Source: Gordonia malaquae NBRC 108250 (GTDB lineage: Bacteria > Actinomycetota > Actinomycetes > Mycobacteriales > Mycobacteriaceae). From it: a stretch of DNA of 64,000 nucleotides. The first letter of the stretch is position 1, and every line of letters starts with the position of its first letter. Shown here one piece after another: positions 45,296 to 55,547 of the stretch. The stretch is from the NCBI RefSeq assembly GCF_000344135.1, contig NZ_BAOP01000013.1, positions 88,394-152,393 on the forward strand, read 5' to 3'. The position numbers were made by a program, and so were the translations under genes. The notes below the pieces were generated by a model that did not search any database, had not been told where the DNA came from, and worked only from the letters and a program-made list of their open reading frames with translations.

Positions 45296-45376
45296 CTAGA
45301 GACAGCAACAGTTGGCGGTTCGACACAGGTCGATCGCCAGGCGGCGGGTGAGCATCAGCTCACTGCGGTGTTGCAT
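45296..45376 (-). CDS. Polycysteine leader peptide (cysteine-responsive attenuator)
   Basis: A 26-residue frame on the minus strand. It begins MQHRSELMLTRR and ends with C18, then Cys-Cys-Cys at 23-25 and Leu. A TAGGGT -10 (45384-45389, minus strand) is 7 nt before ATG 45376, so it is leaderless. Leaderless polycysteine short ORFs upstream of sulfur-metabolism operons, including this rhodanese-DUF1416 operon, are described as cysteine-responsive attenuators in mycobacteria. Ribosome stalling at the Cys run when cysteine is scarce would raise downstream expression. Confidence 0.85.
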   Translation of the reverse strand: MQHRSELMLTRRLAIDLCRTANCCCL

Positions 45377-45383
45377 GGCCACG

Positions 45384-45389
45384 ACCCTA
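45384..45389 (-). promoter_or_regulatory. Leaderless promoter (-10) of the leader peptide
   Basis: TAGGGT on the minus strand, 7 nt before ATG 45376; also the promoter of the rhodanese-DUF1416 operon. Confidence 0.65.
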
Positions 45390-45403
45390 CAACACGGGTT
45401 TGC

Positions 45404-46303
45404 TCAGACGGCCGGCCGAACGCGGGCGAAGTCTCTCACCACGAAGGTGCTTCCGCCGGCGTCGCCGATCACGACTAGATCACTTCCCCTGCTCAGGGAC
45501 CTGTTCGGGGCCACGTTCCACGCTGTCGGCAACGGTGGGAGCACAGCGGAGAACCGCTTCAGAACGTCTGCGTAAAACTCTTTCGGCACGTCCGCGGAGT
45601 AGTGCTCTTCCGGGCCGTCGTAGATCCCGGTGGCCGCGATGTGCACACGGCCCGCGGCGACGAACGTGCGCGCGGAGATGCTGATCTTGACCTTCGGATA
45701 CGTGTAACCGCTGGCGGACGGTGGGAACCGGCCGTCGTACTCCGGTGAGCCCGGCAGCGGGACCGTGCCGCTGAGCATGATGCCGTCGGTTCGTTCGAGG
45801 AGGCCGTCGCCCGGACCGCCCGCACCGACCTTGCCGTCGGGCGCCGGCGTGTTGATGTACAGGTCCGTGATCCCCATCAAACGACCGAGGTTCACCGAGT
45901 CGATACGAGTCTCGGCTGTCGCCTGTTGCGCCGTGATCGAGGTGTCGGGGCCGACGTCCCAGATGTTCCCGAGGTCGGGCTCGGTGAGTCGGGCGTCGAG
46001 TGTCGCGCGGGACGTGCCGCGGGGCCCGCCGTCCAGGACGACTCCTCGTGCACTGATCGTCACCTGTGGGAAGCGGCCGGACGACGCCTTGGCGAGGAAC
46101 GGGAAGCCGCCTATCGTGACCTCGGGTTCGAAGGCCACACCGGGTGAGGACTCCAGTGCTCGGGCCAGTCGATGCTCCGCGCGAGATGCGGCGACATTGT
46201 CGACAAAAAAGCCTGTGACCTGCAGAATCACGACCCCGACCGTCAGCCACGCGAGCGCCCGCAGGGGCCGTTTCGGCAGGTGGATTCGGGTTGTCGCGGC
46301 CAT
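45404..46303 (-). CDS. lmeA: LmeA-family phospholipid-binding protein (DUF2993)
   Basis: A 299-residue DUF2993 protein with one N-terminal signal/anchor helix ([18 protein letters not shown], about residues 18-35), then a periplasmic domain ([21 protein letters not shown]). LmeA of mycobacteria binds phospholipid and affects lipomannan elongation. The symbol rests on family and on position between the rhodanese operon and glnR, as for Rv0817c. ATG 46303. Confidence 0.78.
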   Translation of the reverse strand: MAATTRIHLPKRPLRALAWLTVGVVILQVTGFFVDNVAASRAEHRLARALESSPGVAFEPEVTIGGFPFLAKASSGRFPQVTISARGVVLDGGPRGTSRATLDARLTEPDLGNIWDVGPDTSITAQQATAETRIDSVNLGRLMGITDLYINTPAPDGKVGAGGPGDGLLERTDGIMLSGTVPLPGSPEYDGRFPPSASGYTYPKVKISISARTFVAAGRVHIAATGIYDGPEEHYSADVPKEFYADVLKRFSAVLPPLPTAWNVAPNRSLSRGSDLVVIGDAGGSTFVVRDFARVRPAV

Positions 46304-46392
46304 CGGGTCTATTCTGTCATCACACCTTCACCGAGCTGCGACCAGCGTCGATCGACAGTTCACAAGAGGCCACGACGAGATCGGAGTGGTTA

Positions 46393-47094
46393 GTGGACCT
46401 ATTGTTGTTGACGTCGGAGGCGTCCCCGGACGCCGTCCTCGAGGCTCTCACCCTGTTGCCGCACGACGTGCGTCTGGCGCCTGCCGACACGTCGTCGCTG
46501 GTGAACGCCGCCGAGTCGGACCTAGTTCTGGTCGATTCGCGTGCTGATCTGGCCGCGGCTCGAAGCCTGTGCCGCCTTCTCGATTCGACGGGCGCCCGCG
46601 TGGTCGCCGTCGTCGGCGAGGGCAGTCTTGTCGCGGTCAATCCGGATTGGGGGATCGACGATTTCCTCCTGCCCGGTACCGGCCCGGCAGAACTGGACGC
46701 CCGGCTGCGCCTGATCTCGTCGCGCGGGGTGGAGATCGAGCCGGAGCAGTCCGACAAAGTGACTCTCGGTGAACTCGTCATCGACGAGAACACCTACACC
46801 GCACGCCTGCGCGGCAAACCGATCGACCTCACGTACAAGGAGTTCGAACTCCTCAAGTACCTCGCGCAGAATGCGGGCCGAGTCTTCACCCGCGCCCAGC
46901 TGCTGCAGGAGGTGTGGGGTTACGACTTCTTCGGCGGCACCCGCACAGTGGACGTCCACGTCCGTCGCCTGCGCGCCAAACTCGGATCCGACCACGAATC
47001 GCTGATCGGGACCGTGCGCAACGTCGGTTACAAGGCCGTCAAACCCTCCGGCACACGCGCCGCAGACGAGTCAGGCGCGGGCGAGCCAGACTGA
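46393..47094 (+). CDS. glnR: OmpR-family response regulator GlnR
   Basis: Orphan nitrogen regulator of Actinobacteria, 233 residues: an atypical receiver domain (residues 1-110) and a winged-helix DNA-binding domain ([14 protein letters not shown], then [16 protein letters not shown]). GTG 46393 gives the conserved start MDLLLLTSE; the longer open frame adds nothing family-like. It is divergent from lmeA and followed by a hairpin. Confidence 0.9.
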   Translation: MDLLLLTSEASPDAVLEALTLLPHDVRLAPADTSSLVNAAESDLVLVDSRADLAAARSLCRLLDSTGARVVAVVGEGSLVAVNPDWGIDDFLLPGTGPAELDARLRLISSRGVEIEPEQSDKVTLGELVIDENTYTARLRGKPIDLTYKEFELLKYLAQNAGRVFTRAQLLQEVWGYDFFGGTRTVDVHVRRLRAKLGSDHESLIGTVRNVGYKAVKPSGTRAADESGAGEPD

Positions 47095-47115
47095 ACGAAA
47101 CTCACGACCTGGCAG

Positions 47116-47163
47116 AAAAGTAACACCGGGGTGCGTTTCGTACGCCACCCCTATGTGACTTTT
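47116..47163. terminator. glnR terminator hairpin
   Basis: AAAAGT and a G-rich arm (47116-47135) pair imperfectly with 47143-47163, ending ACTTTT. It lies about 20 nt after the glnR stop. Confidence 0.6.
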
Positions 47164-47205
47164 GCGGCACAGCGCCTCGTCGAGCGCAGGCGCGGCGTCG
47201 GCGAC

Positions 47206-47211
47206 TACGCT
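47206..47211 (+). promoter_or_regulatory. mshD promoter (-10)
   Basis: TACGCT is 8 nt before ATG 47220, giving a leaderless or nearly leaderless mRNA. Confidence 0.55.
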
Positions 47212-47219
47212 CGGAACGC

Positions 47220-48077
47220 ATGACGGACATCCGAATCGTGCGTGGACATCTTGCCCCTGACGACGTCGAGCACGCACTCGCAGCGAACGCCGCGGCCGAG
47301 CAGACCGACGGGATCGATGCTCTCAGCGAGCAGCACCGGCATGCGGTGCAGGGCGAGGGCGTGCACGTCGTGACGGCGGGTGGCTACGGCAACGTGATCG
47401 GTCCGATGGCAGAGGCTGTTGTGCACCCCGAACACCGTGGGTTCGGGCAGGGGCGGGCTCTGGTCGCGGCTCTTCTCGACGTGGCGTCCGAAGCCGGCGA
47501 CGATGCTCAGATATGGGCGCACGGTGATCTGCCCGCCGCAGCGCGCGTCGCCGAGGCACTCGGGCTGCGCCGCGAGCGTGAACTGCTGCAACTGCGACGT
47601 CGCACGTCCCAGGTCCTGCCCGAGCTGCCGAGCCGCGACGACATCGTGCTGCGGACCTACCGCGAGACCGACGACGCCGAGATCCTCCGCGTCAACAACG
47701 CGGCCTTCGACTGGCACCCGGAACAGGGCGGCTGGGCGCAGGAGCAGATCACCGAGCGCACGACGTCGGGCTGGTTCGACCCGGCCGGAGTGTTCCTCGC
47801 ATTCGATTCAAGCGATCCGGACCGCCTACTCGGCTTCCATTGGACGAAGGTGGACAAGCCCGGACTCGGCGAGGTGTACATCGTCGGCGTCGACCCGGCC
47901 GCGCAGGGGCGCGGCCTCGGCCGGCTGCTGACCCTCGCCGGCCTGCACTACCTCGAGGGTCGGGGCGTCGACGAGGTCGAGCTGTATGTGGAAGGTGACA
48001 ACACTGCCGCGCTCCACACGTACGACCGACTCGGGTTCCGTCGCTACCGCGCCGACATCACTTACCGTCGCCCGTAG
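47220..48077 (+). CDS. mshD: Mycothiol synthase MshD
   Basis: Last step of mycothiol synthesis: acetylates Cys-GlcN-Ins using acetyl-CoA. The 285-residue protein has two GNAT domains; the CoA-binding loops are HPEHRGFGQGRALV in the first and DPAAQGRGLGRLL in the second. FDWHPEQGGW in the middle is an MshD hallmark. It shows that the organism uses mycothiol as its main thiol. Confidence 0.93.
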   Translation: MTDIRIVRGHLAPDDVEHALAANAAAEQTDGIDALSEQHRHAVQGEGVHVVTAGGYGNVIGPMAEAVVHPEHRGFGQGRALVAALLDVASEAGDDAQIWAHGDLPAAARVAEALGLRRERELLQLRRRTSQVLPELPSRDDIVLRTYRETDDAEILRVNNAAFDWHPEQGGWAQEQITERTTSGWFDPAGVFLAFDSSDPDRLLGFHWTKVDKPGLGEVYIVGVDPAAQGRGLGRLLTLAGLHYLEGRGVDEVELYVEGDNTAALHTYDRLGFRRYRADITYRRP

Positions 48078-48413
48078 CCGACCGCCTGCCCGCCGACGCG
48101 ACCCCTGCTGCGCGTTCACGGTGCGCGACCCCCACTGCTCGTTGTCGGGCCGAGAGCCCCGCTGCTCGTTGACCGTGCGCGACCCTCACTGCTCGTTGAG
48201 CGAGCGAAGCGAGTCGAAGCGTCGGGCCGACTGACGCACGCTGCTACTCGGGTGCCGGGAGCGGGGCCAGCGAGTTCCTCTGGACGACACCTGATGTTCG
48301 TCGTCCGGACCCGACTGTTCGGAATTAGGTCACCGACGTGTCGCCGAAACCTAACCGGGCGTCGATAGCTTCGCTTCGTTACCCCGAAGCAAATCGAAAG
48401 GCCATCGACTCCC
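48078..48413. other. mshD-pstS intergenic region
   Basis: About 335 nt with no gene. The left half holds nested partial copies of the interspersed repeat. The right half is the pst promoter region: inverted TTAGGT (48324-48329) / ACCTAA (48348-48353), a TAGCTT -10 (48366-48371), and a GCTTCG/CGAAGC hairpin in the leader. I could not recognise a standard RegX3/PHO box. Confidence 0.5.
48133..48226 (+). repeat. Interspersed repeat, two partial and one full copy
   Basis: CACTGCTCGTTG (48133), GCTGCTCGTTGA (48161) and a full copy from 48187 with core GAGCGAGCGAAGCGAGTCGA, ending about 48226. It looks like repeated nested insertion or amplification. Confidence 0.7.
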
Positions 48414-49487
48414 ATGAGCGTCAACCCCAAGCTCGTTCGCAGCGCCGGTGCCGCGGCCGCCACCGTCGTGGCGGCATCCCTCGTCCTCACCGCGTGCGGC
48501 GGTTCCGATTCGGACGCCGGGTCCATCACCGGTGAAGGCTCCACCGCGCAGCAGAAGGCGATGACCACGTTCGCCGACGTCCTCACCGACAACGGCGGCG
48601 TCAACCTCGATTACACCGGCTCCGGCTCCGGCGCAGGCGTGAAGAAGTTCATCGCAGGCGACGTCGACTTCGCAGGCTCCGACTCGGCTCTCAAGGACGA
48701 CGAGATCGCTGAAGCCAAGACCCGCTGCGGCGGCAAGGACGCATGGCACATCCCGCTGGTCGCGGGTCCTGTCGCAGTCGCGTTCAACGTCCCCGGCGTC
48801 GACAACCTGACCCTGAACGCCTCGACCCTCGCGAAGATCTTCGACTCCAAGATCACCTCGTGGGACGACGCCGCGATCAAGGCTCTCAACCCGGGCGTCG
48901 CCCTGCCCGCCACGAAGATCATCCCGGTCCACCGCAGCGACAGCTCGGGCACCACCGACAACTTCACCAAGTTCCTCAACGCGAACGTTCCCGCCGACTG
49001 GCCGTACGAGCCCAGCAAGGAATGGGCGGGCAAGGGCGGCTCGGGTGCGGCCAAGTCGACCGGCGTCGGCGACACGGTGAAGAAGACCGAAGGCTCGGTC
49101 ACCTACGTCGAGTGGGGCTTCGCGCAGGAGAACGACCTCGGCATCGCCAAGGTCGACTTCGGCAAGGGCGCGACCGAGCTGACCGCGGCGACCGCAGGCA
49201 AGGCACTCGACCTGGCCAAGTTCAAGACCCCGGGCTCCAAGGACCTCGTCGTCGACACCACAGCGCTCTACAAGACTCAGGAAGCCGGAGCCTACCCGCT
49301 GGTCCTGACCACGTACGAGATCGTCTGCTCGACCGGCGGCTACTCCGACTCGAAGGTCTCCGAGAGCCTCAAGACGGCATTCACCACGATCCTCGAAAAG
49401 GGTCAGGACAAGCTGGCTGACGAGGGCTACGTGCCGCTGCCGGCAGCCTTCCAGACCACCTTGCGTGGGACGATCGACGCGCTGTGA
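48414..49487 (+). CDS. pstS: Phosphate ABC transporter substrate-binding lipoprotein PstS
   Basis: Periplasmic phosphate-binding protein, 357 residues. It has a lipoprotein signal peptide with lipobox LTAC (Cys near residue 27), then GEGSTAQQ and later HRSDSSGTTDNFTKFL, the phosphate-binding loops. First gene of pstSCAB; the stop overlaps the next start (GTGA). Confidence 0.93.
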   Translation: MSVNPKLVRSAGAAAATVVAASLVLTACGGSDSDAGSITGEGSTAQQKAMTTFADVLTDNGGVNLDYTGSGSGAGVKKFIAGDVDFAGSDSALKDDEIAEAKTRCGGKDAWHIPLVAGPVAVAFNVPGVDNLTLNASTLAKIFDSKITSWDDAAIKALNPGVALPATKIIPVHRSDSSGTTDNFTKFLNANVPADWPYEPSKEWAGKGGSGAAKSTGVGDTVKKTEGSVTYVEWGFAQENDLGIAKVDFGKGATELTAATAGKALDLAKFKTPGSKDLVVDTTALYKTQEAGAYPLVLTTYEIVCSTGGYSDSKVSESLKTAFTTILEKGQDKLADEGYVPLPAAFQTTLRGTIDAL

Positions 49488-50542
49488 CCATGTCTGACAC
49501 CGCCGCCGTCGATTCCGTGAAGAACGGGGATTCGACAGCGTCCGAGGCGGGGCGGGTTGCCGGTGGGCAGCCCGCCCCGCCTTCGGGGCGTCGGGACTCC
49601 TCCGCGCCCTCGGGCTCGGCGGTGTCTCGAACCGGGGACCGCGTCATGCGGACCCTCGCCACCGGATCGGGCCTGCTCGTCTCCGCCGTCATCGGCCTGA
49701 TCGCACTGTTCCTGCTGCTGCAGGCGATCCCGGCGCTCGCCAAGAACACCGAGAACTTCTTCACCTTCGAGGGCACCTGGGTGGTGTCCGGCGACGATCT
49801 GAAGTTCGGTATCCCGCAGCAGTTCTACGCGACCGTGCTCGTGTCCGTGATCGCACTCGCGATCGCGATGCCCGTTGCGCTCGGCATCGCCCTGTTCATC
49901 ACCGAGTACGCGCCCAAGCGTGTTGCAGGTCCGATCGCGTTCACAGTCGACCTCCTCGCCGCCGTCCCGTCGATCGTCTACGGTCTCTGGGGCATCCTGG
50001 TGCTCGGCCCGGCGATGGTCGGCCCCAACCAGTGGCTCGTCGACAACCTCGGCTTCCTGCCGTTCTTCCAGCAGCCGCAGAACGCGGCGAACATGTCGAC
50101 CGGCGGCACGATGCTGACTGCCGGCATCGTCCTCGCCGTCATGATCCTGCCGGTCATCACCGCGGTGACGCGTGAAGTGTTCGCGCAGACCCCGCACGGG
50201 CATCGTGAAGCTGCTCTCGCGCTCGGTGCCAGCCAGTGGGAAGTGGTCCGGTTCGCGGTCCTGCCGTTCGGATTCTCCGGATACATCTCCGGCGCGATGC
50301 TCGGCCTCGGCCGTGCACTCGGCGAGACGATGGCGCTGCTTCTCATCATGTCGACAGCGGGCCCCATCGACTTCAACGTCATGGAGAGCGGTCAGACGTT
50401 CGCCACGATCATCGCGAACAACGCCGCCGAGTTCGACAACCCGCTGAAGACCGGCGCCTACATCTCGGCGGGCCTGGTGCTGTTCGCCCTCACCTTCATC
50501 GTGAACGCGGCAGCGCGCGCGGTGATCGCCCGAAAGGCGTGA
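49484..50542 (+). CDS. pstC: Phosphate ABC transporter permease PstC
   Basis: Inner-membrane permease, 352 residues. A 50-residue polar N-terminus is followed by six helices; the permease loop EAALALGASQWEVVRFAVLPF contacts PstB. GTG 49484 overlaps the pstS stop; ATG 49490 is the alternative. Confidence 0.92.
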   Translation: MTMSDTAAVDSVKNGDSTASEAGRVAGGQPAPPSGRRDSSAPSGSAVSRTGDRVMRTLATGSGLLVSAVIGLIALFLLLQAIPALAKNTENFFTFEGTWVVSGDDLKFGIPQQFYATVLVSVIALAIAMPVALGIALFITEYAPKRVAGPIAFTVDLLAAVPSIVYGLWGILVLGPAMVGPNQWLVDNLGFLPFFQQPQNAANMSTGGTMLTAGIVLAVMILPVITAVTREVFAQTPHGHREAALALGASQWEVVRFAVLPFGFSGYISGAMLGLGRALGETMALLLIMSTAGPIDFNVMESGQTFATIIANNAAEFDNPLKTGAYISAGLVLFALTFIVNAAARAVIARKA

Positions 50543-50543
50543 C

Positions 50544-51440
50544 ATGGAACTGACGAAGACCAAGGAACCCGTCGCCCTGCGTCCGGCGTTGCCGGGTGCC
50601 ATGTCCACCCGCCGCAAGGTGACCGACCAGACGGCGCGCGTGGCCGTCACGCTGTCGGTGCTGCTCGCCGTCCTGCCGCTCGGGTGGCTCGTGTGGACCC
50701 TGGTGTCCCGCGGCATCGGCCCGATCGTGGACATCGATTGGTGGACCAAGTCCGAACGCTACGGCGGGGCATCGAACGCTCTGGTCGGAACCCTGATCCA
50801 GACGGCCCTCGCCGCCGTCGTCGCGGTGCCTCTAGGCGTGCTCGTCGCGATCTACCTGGTCGAGTACAGCTCCAAGAAGAGCCTGCTCACAAGGGTCACG
50901 ACGTTCATGGTGGACGTCCTCGCCGGCGTCCCGTCGATTGTCGCGGCACTGTTCGTCTACGCCGTCTGGCGGACAACACTCGGCCTGCCCCGTTCGGGTC
51001 TGGTCGTCGCGTTGGCGCTGGTGCTGCTGATGGTTCCGCTGGTGGTGCGTGCCACCGAGGAGATGCTGAAGATCGTTCCGCAGGATCTCCGCGAAGCCGC
51101 GTACGCGCTCGGCGTTCCCAAGTGGAAGACGATCCTCCGGGTGGTGCTGCCGACGGCGATGTCGGGCATCATCACCGGCGTCATGCTGGCGGTGGCCCGC
51201 GTGATCGGCGAATCGGCTCCGGTGCTCATCCTGATGGGCGCAACTCGCGTGATGAACGTGAATCCTTTTGCAGGGGACCAGCAGTCGCTGCCCCTGATGA
51301 TGCTGCAGAACTACAACAAGGGCCCGAGCGGCTACGAGACGGTGTGGGGAGCTGCGCTCACCCTGGTGATCGCGGTGGCGGTCGTTTACATCCTCGCTCG
51401 TGTGCTGTCCACATTCACCGGCCCCAAGACAGGACGCTGA
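50544..51440 (+). CDS. pstA: Phosphate ABC transporter permease PstA
   Basis: Second permease, 298 residues and six helices. The coupling loop REAAYALGVPKWKTILRVVLP and ARVIGESAPVLIL are family features. It starts 1 nt after the pstC stop. Confidence 0.93.
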   Translation: MELTKTKEPVALRPALPGAMSTRRKVTDQTARVAVTLSVLLAVLPLGWLVWTLVSRGIGPIVDIDWWTKSERYGGASNALVGTLIQTALAAVVAVPLGVLVAIYLVEYSSKKSLLTRVTTFMVDVLAGVPSIVAALFVYAVWRTTLGLPRSGLVVALALVLLMVPLVVRATEEMLKIVPQDLREAAYALGVPKWKTILRVVLPTAMSGIITGVMLAVARVIGESAPVLILMGATRVMNVNPFAGDQQSLPLMMLQNYNKGPSGYETVWGAALTLVIAVAVVYILARVLSTFTGPKTGR

Positions 51441-51443
51441 CCC

Positions 51444-52220
51444 ATGGCGAAGAGCCTGACCATCGAAGACCTGAACGTCTACTACGGCGACTTCCACGCC
51501 GTCCAGAACGTGTCGCTCAAGATCAAGCCGAAGTCGGTGACGGCGTTCATCGGCCCGTCCGGCTGCGGCAAGTCGACAGTTCTGCGGACCCTCAACCGCA
51601 TGCACGAGGTGACCCCGGGCGCCTACACCACTGGCTCGGTGAAGCTCGACGACCTGGACCTGTACGGCAAGGGCGTCGACCCGGTCGGTGTCCGCACCAC
51701 CGTCGGCATGGTGTTCCAGCGAGCCAACCCGTTCCCCACGATGTCGATCCGCGACAACGTCGTCGCCGGACTCAAGCTCGGCGGAGTCCGCGACAAGGCG
51801 AAGCTCGACGAGGTGGCCGAGGCCAGCCTGCGCGGCGCCAACCTGTGGAACGAGGTGAAGGACCGCCTCGACAAGCCGGGCGGCGGACTGTCAGGCGGCC
51901 AGCAGCAGCGCCTGTGCATCGCCCGGGCGATCGCAGTCTCACCGCAGGTCCTGCTGATGGACGAGCCGTGCTCGGCCCTCGACCCGATCTCCACGCTCGC
52001 CATCGAAGACCTGGTGTCGGAGTTGAAGAACGACTACACGATCGTCATCGTCACACACAACATGCAGCAGGCCGCGCGTGTCAGCGACCAGACGGCGTTC
52101 TTCAACCTGTCCGGCGCCGGGAAGCCCGGTGAGCTCGTCGAGGTCGGCGCCACCGAGAAGGTGTTCTCCAACCCGGACCGCAAAGAGACCGAGGACTACA
52201 TCTCCGGCCGCTTCGGCTGA
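51444..52220 (+). CDS. pstB: Phosphate ABC transporter ATPase PstB
   Basis: ATPase of the phosphate importer, 258 residues. Walker [11 protein letters not shown]-loop VFQRANPFP, signature LSGGQQQRL and Walker [14 protein letters not shown] are all present. Ends the operon. Confidence 0.95.
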   Translation: MAKSLTIEDLNVYYGDFHAVQNVSLKIKPKSVTAFIGPSGCGKSTVLRTLNRMHEVTPGAYTTGSVKLDDLDLYGKGVDPVGVRTTVGMVFQRANPFPTMSIRDNVVAGLKLGGVRDKAKLDEVAEASLRGANLWNEVKDRLDKPGGGLSGGQQQRLCIARAIAVSPQVLLMDEPCSALDPISTLAIEDLVSELKNDYTIVIVTHNMQQAARVSDQTAFFNLSGAGKPGELVEVGATEKVFSNPDRKETEDYISGRFG

Positions 52221-52230
52221 CCTGTCCACC

Positions 52231-52287
52231 GCTCCTTCGAGCGCAGTCGAGAAGTTCTTTGCCGTTCTTCGAGCGCAGTCGAGAAGT
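52231..52287 (+). repeat. Interspersed repeat, two direct copies after pstB
   Basis: CGAGCGCAGTCGAGAAG occurs at 52238-52254 and 52270-52286, each preceded by a C/T-rich TTCTTC or CTCCTT stretch. Confidence 0.7.
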
Positions 52288-52302
52288 ATTCAGCTAGACG
52301 AG

Positions 52303-52336
52303 GAAAGGTCCTCCACCTTCGGGCGGAGGACCTTTC
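52303..52336. terminator. pst operon terminator with TTCG loop
   Basis: GAAAGGTCCTCCACC (52303-52317) pairs with 52322-52336 with one mismatch around a TTCG tetraloop. It serves the convergent pstB and phoU. Confidence 0.85.
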
Positions 52337-52340
52337 TTGC

Positions 52341-52424
52341 GTCTCGACTGCGCTCGGCGAACGGAATCGTCTCGACTGCGCTCGGCGAACGGAATCGTCT
52401 CGACTGCGCTCGGCGAACGTAAAC
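52341..52424 (-). repeat. Three tandem 28-bp units of the interspersed repeat
   Basis: Units at 52341-52368, 52369-52396 and 52397-52424. The first two are identical and the third differs only at its end. Each contains CTCGACTGCGCTCGGCGAAC, the inverse orientation of the copies at 52231. Confidence 0.85.
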
Positions 52425-52463
52425 GGCTTGAAGAGCGGAAACGGCTCGACGAAATGGAGAGCC

Positions 52464-53126
52464 TCACGAGGCTTCGAGAAGCTGCTCTGGGGTCTTGCCG
52501 GTGGCTTGGAAAACGACGCGGCGGGCGATGAGGACGGCGTGGTCGGCGTAGCGCTCGTAGTAGCGGCCGAGCAGAGTGACATCGACGGCGGCGGACACAC
52601 CGTGAGCCCATTCGCGGTCCATCATGACGGTGAAGAGGTGGCGATGGAGATCGTCCATGGCGTCGTCGTCGTCCATGAGGCTGAGGGCGTCGTGATAGTC
52701 CTGCGACTCGAGGACCCGGTGCGCATTGTGCGCGAGCTCCACGGCGAGGCGACCCATCTCCTCGAAGTAGCCCGCGACCTCCTCGGGCAGCACGTGTGCG
52801 GGGTGTCGGCGTCGTGCGACCTTCGCGACGTGCAGGGCGAGGGCCCCCATGCGGTCGATCTCGGAGACGAGTTGGAATCCGGACACGATGGAACGCAGGT
52901 CGCCCGCGACGGGGGCCTGCAGGGCCATCAGTTTGAAGGCGAGGTCCTCTGCTTCGACGGACTGCTCGGCGATCGCGTCGTGATCGGAGATCACGCGTTC
53001 GGCGAGTTCGAGGTCGGCTTCGAGGAGCGACCGGGTGGCCATCTCCATCGCACGGCCGACCTCTTCGACCATCTGACCGAGGACCGTGTTCAGGGCAGAC
53101 ATCTGCTCCTGGTAGGCGTCACGCAT
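52464..53126 (-). CDS. phoU: Phosphate signalling protein PhoU
   Basis: A 220-residue all-helical PhoU with its two repeated three-helix units. It links pst transport to the phosphate two-component system. ATG 53126 has a TAGAAT -10 (53134-53139, minus strand) exactly 7 nt upstream, hence leaderless. It converges on pstB, as in M. tuberculosis phoT-phoY2. Confidence 0.93.
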   Translation of the reverse strand: MRDAYQEQMSALNTVLGQMVEEVGRAMEMATRSLLEADLELAERVISDHDAIAEQSVEAEDLAFKLMALQAPVAGDLRSIVSGFQLVSEIDRMGALALHVAKVARRRHPAHVLPEEVAGYFEEMGRLAVELAHNAHRVLESQDYHDALSLMDDDDAMDDLHRHLFTVMMDREWAHGVSAAVDVTLLGRYYERYADHAVLIARRVVFQATGKTPEQLLEAS

Positions 53127-53133
53127 ACCGCGA

Positions 53134-53139
53134 ATTCTA
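53134..53139 (-). promoter_or_regulatory. phoU leaderless promoter (-10)
   Basis: TAGAAT on the minus strand, 7 nt before ATG 53126. Confidence 0.65.
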
Positions 53140-53202
53140 CTGAACGTGCCGGTCGACGACTTGCCGGGCAGGGTGAAGTCAGCGTGAACAGTCGGCGGCG
53201 TG

Positions 53203-55464
53203 TCAGCTGCAGGTGGTGTCGCCGGCGTTGGTCACGGCGAGGTCGTTCGGCAGGTTGCTGCTGTTGACGTTCTCGGGGAGATGCTCCACCGATAGCGTCG
53301 AACCCGCGGCCGGAACCGACCCCATGGTCTCGACGCCGCCGAAGTCGGAGCCGAGGATCACCTGGACACCCGACTTCACCGACTTGTCGAGCTGGATCTT
53401 CGCGCCGGGGAACAGTTTGGCGATGGTGGCGGCGGAATCGCGTTCACCGGTGCCGTAGCGCACCACGGTGTCGGTGCGCTGTTCGGACGCGTCGCCGATG
53501 CCCGACACCTCGACGCCCTGGCGGATCAGCTCGTCCATCACGTTCGAGGCCATGCCGGACTGCCCGGTGCCGTTGAGGACACGCGCGGTGATGTTGCTCG
53601 CGTGCTGTGCCGTCATCTCGGTGTTGGCCGGGGCCTTTGTCGTCGGAGCAGGCGCATCGGCGGGCCGCTTCTTCTTTTCGCCCGGCAACGGCTGGTCGTC
53701 GATGATGGCGTTGAAGATCGCGTCGATGTCGTCGGTACGCGGGATCTCGTTGTTCTGGCCGTCCTCCGACGTTCCGGATGTGGGGATGGTCAAGAATGTG
53801 ACCGCTCCGGCGTCCATGCCCTGCATCGAATCGGCCAAGTTGATGAGCGCGTCGGTGTCGACGCGGTCGACGTAGCTGTATTTGATGAACGTCTTGACGA
53901 TGCCGTTCAGCTTGCTCGGGTTCGACAGCACGTCGCCGGACAGCGTCGACCGGAGCAGCGACGACATGAACAGCTGCTGGCGTTTGATGCGGCCGTAGTC
54001 GCCGTTGCCCTCGAGTGCGATGTGGCGAGCGCGGACATAGTTCAGCGACTGCTTGGGGGTGAGTTTCTTGCGGCCGGGTGTCTTGACGATGTAGCCGATC
54101 TCGTCGTCGAAGAGCGGCACCTTGGAGCAGACTTCCACTCCGCCGACGGCGCGGACCACGTGTTCGAAGCCAGCGAAGTCCATGGCGATGAAGTGGTTGA
54201 TGTTCAGGCCGCTCATCTGGGTGAGCGTCTTGACGATGCACGACGGCCCGCCGTCGGCGAACACACCGTTCAGCTTCACGCTGTTCGCCGCGGGGAGCAC
54301 GCCGTCGTACTCCTTGGTCTCCGAGTTCCAGTTCTGACACTCCGGCCGGTCGACAGCGAGGTCGCGCGGCCACGAGACCGCGACCACACGGCTGCGGTCG
54401 GCGGGCACGTTGACCAGGAGGATCGTGTCGGCGCGGGCGCCTTCCACGGTGTCGGCCTCACCGGCACCGACCTTGGCGTTCTGCCCGCTGCGCGTATCAG
54501 TGCCGACGATCAGGTACGTCTCGTCGCCGTACTGCGCGTCCTTGTTGCGGACGTCCTTGCTGTCGGGGTCGATGGCGAAGACGTTGTTCCAGTTGCCGTT
54601 CCAGACCCGGTTCATGTTCCACACGTATCCGGTGCCGACGAGCGACAGGATGCACGCGAGTGCCACAAGGGTGCGTCCGGTACCGGTCGCGACCTTGCGG
54701 GCGCGGGCCTTCTTCGTCAGGGGCGCCTTGCGGGGACGGACTCGTTCGATGACCTGGGTGAGGTCCGGCGTCGGTTCGAGTGGCCTGCGGCGGATCTTCT
54801 TCGGGGCGTCGACGACGTCGGTGGCCCGCTGGGCTACTGCCGGTGCATCGCCGGAGGGAGCTTTGGGCGGCGTGGGGCTCTGGGCCCGCGACTCGTCGGA
54901 CGCGCGTGATGCGGTCGTCGTGTCGGAGAGGTCGACCGGTTCGAACTCGAAGCCGGCGATGGGCGGGATCGCCTGGGTCGCCTCGGGTTTGGGAGCTGCC
55001 GGGCGCGGCTGCGGTCGTGCTGCAGGCGGGGTCGCCGGGCGGCGCTGCGGAGACGGCGGCGCAGGGTTGGACGCTTGGGATGCAGACGGTCGTGGTGCCT
55101 GTGCCGCGGGGCGGGGCGCCGGAGCTGACGGCGGTGGTGTCGTGGGACGCGGGGGAGTCGGCGGCGGGGTGGCGCGGCGTCGTCCGGTTGCGGGCGGCTC
55201 GGCCTGCGCGGGCGGGAGCGTGCCCGCCGACTCGTCGACGCCCATTTGATCCATGAGCTGCCGGACCGTGAGACGTCCGCGAGGACGCACGTACTGCTCG
55301 CGGCCGGTGGGTTCGCGCAGTCCTTCGGCCCGGGGGTGCCGGCCGGTGTCGCCGAAACGGTCCCGGAAGTCGTACGAGTCAGACGATCGACCGGCACGAC
55401 GAGATCGCCGAGGTGACGACGGCTGGTCGTCCGGGCTGTCGGCGCCGGGGCGGTCTGAACTCAC
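53203..55464 (-). CDS. LytR-CpsA-Psr family cell-wall ligase with long Pro-rich head
   Basis: A 753-residue envelope protein that should transfer arabinogalactan-type polymers to peptidoglycan. Residues 1-255 are cytosolic and very rich in Pro, Ala and Arg. One membrane helix ([17 protein letters not shown], about 265-285) follows, then the LCP domain ([18 protein letters not shown]) and a LytR_C domain near the end ([20 protein letters not shown]). GTG 55464 follows GAGG. Position matches Rv0822c. Confidence 0.88.
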   Translation of the reverse strand: MSSDRPGADSPDDQPSSPRRSRRAGRSSDSYDFRDRFGDTGRHPRAEGLREPTGREQYVRPRGRLTVRQLMDQMGVDESAGTLPPAQAEPPATGRRRATPPPTPPRPTTPPPSAPAPRPAAQAPRPSASQASNPAPPSPQRRPATPPAARPQPRPAAPKPEATQAIPPIAGFEFEPVDLSDTTTASRASDESRAQSPTPPKAPSGDAPAVAQRATDVVDAPKKIRRRPLEPTPDLTQVIERVRPRKAPLTKKARARKVATGTGRTLVALACILSLVGTGYVWNMNRVWNGNWNNVFAIDPDSKDVRNKDAQYGDETYLIVGTDTRSGQNAKVGAGEADTVEGARADTILLVNVPADRSRVVAVSWPRDLAVDRPECQNWNSETKEYDGVLPAANSVKLNGVFADGGPSCIVKTLTQMSGLNINHFIAMDFAGFEHVVRAVGGVEVCSKVPLFDDEIGYIVKTPGRKKLTPKQSLNYVRARHIALEGNGDYGRIKRQQLFMSSLLRSTLSGDVLSNPSKLNGIVKTFIKYSYVDRVDTDALINLADSMQGMDAGAVTFLTIPTSGTSEDGQNNEIPRTDDIDAIFNAIIDDQPLPGEKKKRPADAPAPTTKAPANTEMTAQHASNITARVLNGTGQSGMASNVMDELIRQGVEVSGIGDASEQRTDTVVRYGTGERDSAATIAKLFPGAKIQLDKSVKSGVQVILGSDFGGVETMGSVPAAGSTLSVEHLPENVNSSNLPNDLAVTNAGDTTCS

Positions 55465-55547
55465 GATAACCTCACTGGTCAGGGACTTCGGACATGATAG
55501 TGGCCGGACCTGAAAGTTTGATGATCGACCAGCTCAGGACGGCGCTG

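Noticed and set aside
52341..52424. Possible CRISPR array
   Set aside because: Units are contiguous with no spacers and match the genome-dispersed repeat; no cas genes are present.
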